NCBI GenBank assembly: GCA_031367505.1
Contig: JANLPY010000421.1
Location: 39,724 to 103,723 of the forward strand
Direction of reading: 5' to 3'
Length of the DNA: 64,000 bases
Source: JAKFWF01 sp031367505
GTDB taxonomy: Bacteria; Pseudomonadota; Alphaproteobacteria; Rhizobiales; Hyphomicrobiaceae
The notes beneath the pieces are model-generated. The model saw only the letters and a program-made list of their open reading frames with translations, was not told the origin of the DNA and did not search any database. Position 1 is the first letter of the stretch. Each line of letters begins with the position of its first letter. Of this stretch, positions 62,884 through 64,000 are shown piece after piece. Position numbers and translations under genes: made by a program.

Positions 62884-63207
62884 CTATCTTTGCTGTTGTT
62901 CGTGGATGCATTTGGCCATCAGCGGATAGCTCCATTCCTTGGCGCAAATAGCCTGAAGTTGAGCCGTCGCTTTGGGCCAAGTCTCAAACAGTTGGTCAAT
63001 CGCTTTTTCTTCGTTTGAGAGGCATTCTTCAAGGAGATGGCTACGCTCACCTGGCGGCTTGCCCCAGACTTCGGCCCAAGTGAACGCGGCTTTGGTGCAC
63101 CTTGTCTCGTAGGCGAGTCTCGGCATCCCATCTGGTGGTCTGCGGTCATCGGCGTTAGCTGCGCCATATGAACCCAACACTGCTAGAATGGCGAGCCTCG
63201 TCCGCAT
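62884..63207 (-). CDS. Small exported hypothetical protein
   Basis: A 107-residue protein with a signal peptide (MRTRLAILAVLGSYGAANADD). The mature chain has four Cys (ETRCTKAA, LLEECLSN, AICAKEWS, AKCIHEQ) that may form two disulfides. No family is recognised. ATG 63207 starts the signal peptide; a start at 63243 would bury it. It is the last gene before IR-R. Confidence 0.65.
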   Translation of the reverse strand: MRTRLAILAVLGSYGAANADDRRPPDGMPRLAYETRCTKAAFTWAEVWGKPPGERSHLLEECLSNEEKAIDQLFETWPKATAQLQAICAKEWSYPLMAKCIHEQQQR

Positions 63208-63559
63208 GATTGCACTCCAGCTGCTTTGCGCTAAGCATAGCACGAGTTGGGCAAACCGACGAACTGGATGTCAACAGCATCAAATTTCAAACTGAGACAC
63301 TACCAAACGACACGGCGAACCAGCCTTAAGATCCAGTGCTCATTTCAGTTTGATTGTCGCGAGCGCGACTTCGCCTGTATGCAGAGGTCGCTCGATGCAT
63401 GCTAAGTTCCGCCGGTCGTGCCCTCGGGACCGATAATCCTGTGATCATTGAGGGCTGAGGAGACAAATACTGATGCGAAGAGTGCTGAGTGCGATTGGCG
63501 TTTAGTCTAGCGGCGCGATTGTTAGGTAGAGTAGCGTCCTGTCAGCGGGGAACAGTAGG
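63208..63559. other. 352-base gap across IR-R
   Basis: Contains IR-R (63285-63304) and, outside it, a GTCGCG-AG-CGCGAC palindrome near 63357. No coding frame is convincing. It is a junction of the transposable unit and the CapD-like fragment. Confidence 0.4.
63285..63304 (-). repeat. Right terminal inverted repeat (IR-R)
   Basis: TTTCAAACTGAGACACTACC, the exact reverse complement of 59630-59649. Confidence 0.85.
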
Positions 63560-63976
63560 ATGCAGGAAAAGTCTATTGCCGGAATCCGAACTCGAAGATC
63601 CGGTGGCGTCGTTCGGATAGGCCGGTGGTTGCTCGAGCGCCCACGTTTGTTGAAGCGTGCGGTTCTCGTTTGCATTGATTTTTTTATTCTCAGCATCGCG
63701 ATCTGGGTCGCGCTCTGCTTGCGTCATAAGTCGCTTTATTATCCGACTGATCCTGTTGAAACTGCCGTTCTCCTGGCGGGGCCAGTCATTACGCTAGGCG
63801 TGTTCGCCTGGTTTGGATTTTATAAGATGGTCACGCGCTTCATGGGCGCACGGAGTACAACTAGCCCGGCCTTCTCAAGCTGGGTAGTCGCATCGGGGCT
63901 CCGACTCAGCGAAAGTTGTTGTGCAGCAACGACTTCACGTTTGAGCGAGGACTTCCCCGATGCCGACAGAGTGTAG
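63560..63976 (+). pseudogene. Truncated N-terminal membrane segment of a CapD-like polysaccharide biosynthesis protein
   Basis: The first ~95 codons match the start of CapD/WbpM-type nucleotide-sugar dehydratases: RLLKRAVLVCIDFFILSIAIWVAL is membrane helix 1 and LLAGPVITLGVFAWFGFYKM helix 2, ending VTRFMGAR. After about 63855 the frame runs into unrelated, Ser-rich sequence and stops at 63976. The full family is about 600 residues; none of the other frames resumes it within the window. It is therefore a broken gene. Confidence 0.7.
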
Positions 63977-64000
63977 CCAGGATTCGTTCGATTTCGGAAC

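Larger units (their letters stand above)
59630..63304. mobile_element. Putative IS1-type transposable unit with cargo genes, bounded by 20-bp inverted repeats
   Basis: GGTAGTGTCTCAGTTTGAAA at 59630-59649 is repeated perfectly inverted at 63285-63304. The span is 3675 bases and contains one IS1-like transposase, a Fic-family gene, four small genes and an array of operator-like boxes. The ends begin with GG, as IS1-family ends do. No target duplication is evident (left 9 bases gcgccggtc, right aaacgacac), so the unit may be old or rearranged. Confidence 0.65.

Overview
The window looks like chromosome from an alphaproteobacterium, most likely a member of the Hyphomicrobiales (Rhizobiales). The evidence is a moderately high G+C, the order UbiH-type hydroxylase, tesB, glnK, amtB, L,D-transpeptidase, response regulator, cNMP-binding protein, lolA, ftsK, aminotransferase (an order I associate with that group), many solute-uptake genes (Ugp, Liv, Bug/TctC, ferric), and a sucA-sucB-lpd cluster. 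No rRNA, tRNA or CRISPR array was seen.

Layout. 1-5.7 kb (minus strand): a tightly coupled run of a UbiH-like hydroxylase, a DapA-family aldolase, ugpA, a creatininase-family hydrolase, ugpE and a phosphodiesterase cut by the window edge. 5.7-8.8 kb: tesB, then glnK-amtB behind a sigma-54 promoter and closed by a strong terminator. 8.8-18.4 kb: cell-envelope and division genes (L,D-transpeptidase, orphan response regulator, a large FAD/GcvT oxidoreductase, cNMP-binding protein, lolA, ftsK, aminotransferase). A candidate small RNA lies between the cNMP gene and lolA. 18.5-23 kb: a Bug-type binding protein, a PaaK-like ligase, a Uma2 nuclease, and a hypothetical gene plus racemase flanked by two 128-bp repeats. 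23-30.5 kb (minus): a complete branched-chain-type ABC transporter with an acyl-CoA ligase. 30.8-35.1 kb: ferric-type binding protein and permease without an ATPase, then mmsA. 35.1-37.6 kb is an accessory patch (Mrr nuclease, orphan MNT nucleotidyltransferase, a duplicated 5' fragment of radC, a secreted protein). 37.7-44 kb: radC, trxB, a LysR regulator, a second candidate small RNA or leader, leuC and a serine-glyoxylate-type aminotransferase. 44-50.6 kb: sucA, sucB, a two-gene pentapeptide-repeat insertion, lpd. 50.6-58.2 kb: DUF1353 lipoprotein, two EamA transporters, a CoA-transferase pair, an M20 amidohydrolase, an SMR remnant and a nucleotide-sugar dehydrogenase.

The most unusual part is 59.6-63.3 kb. 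Two perfect 20-bp inverted repeats enclose an IS1-type transposase, a divergent Fic-family gene and several small cargo genes. The transposase and Fic gene are separated by six CGTTRCGTAA-like boxes, mostly spaced 20-22 bp. I read this as a transposable unit with cargo and a self-contained operator. Just beyond it, at the window edge, is a truncated membrane segment of a CapD-like polysaccharide protein, so the region is a rearranged surface-polysaccharide border.

The other notable signals are two compact multi-hairpin transcripts with C-rich (anti-Shine-Dalgarno-like) loops, each ending in an intrinsic terminator.
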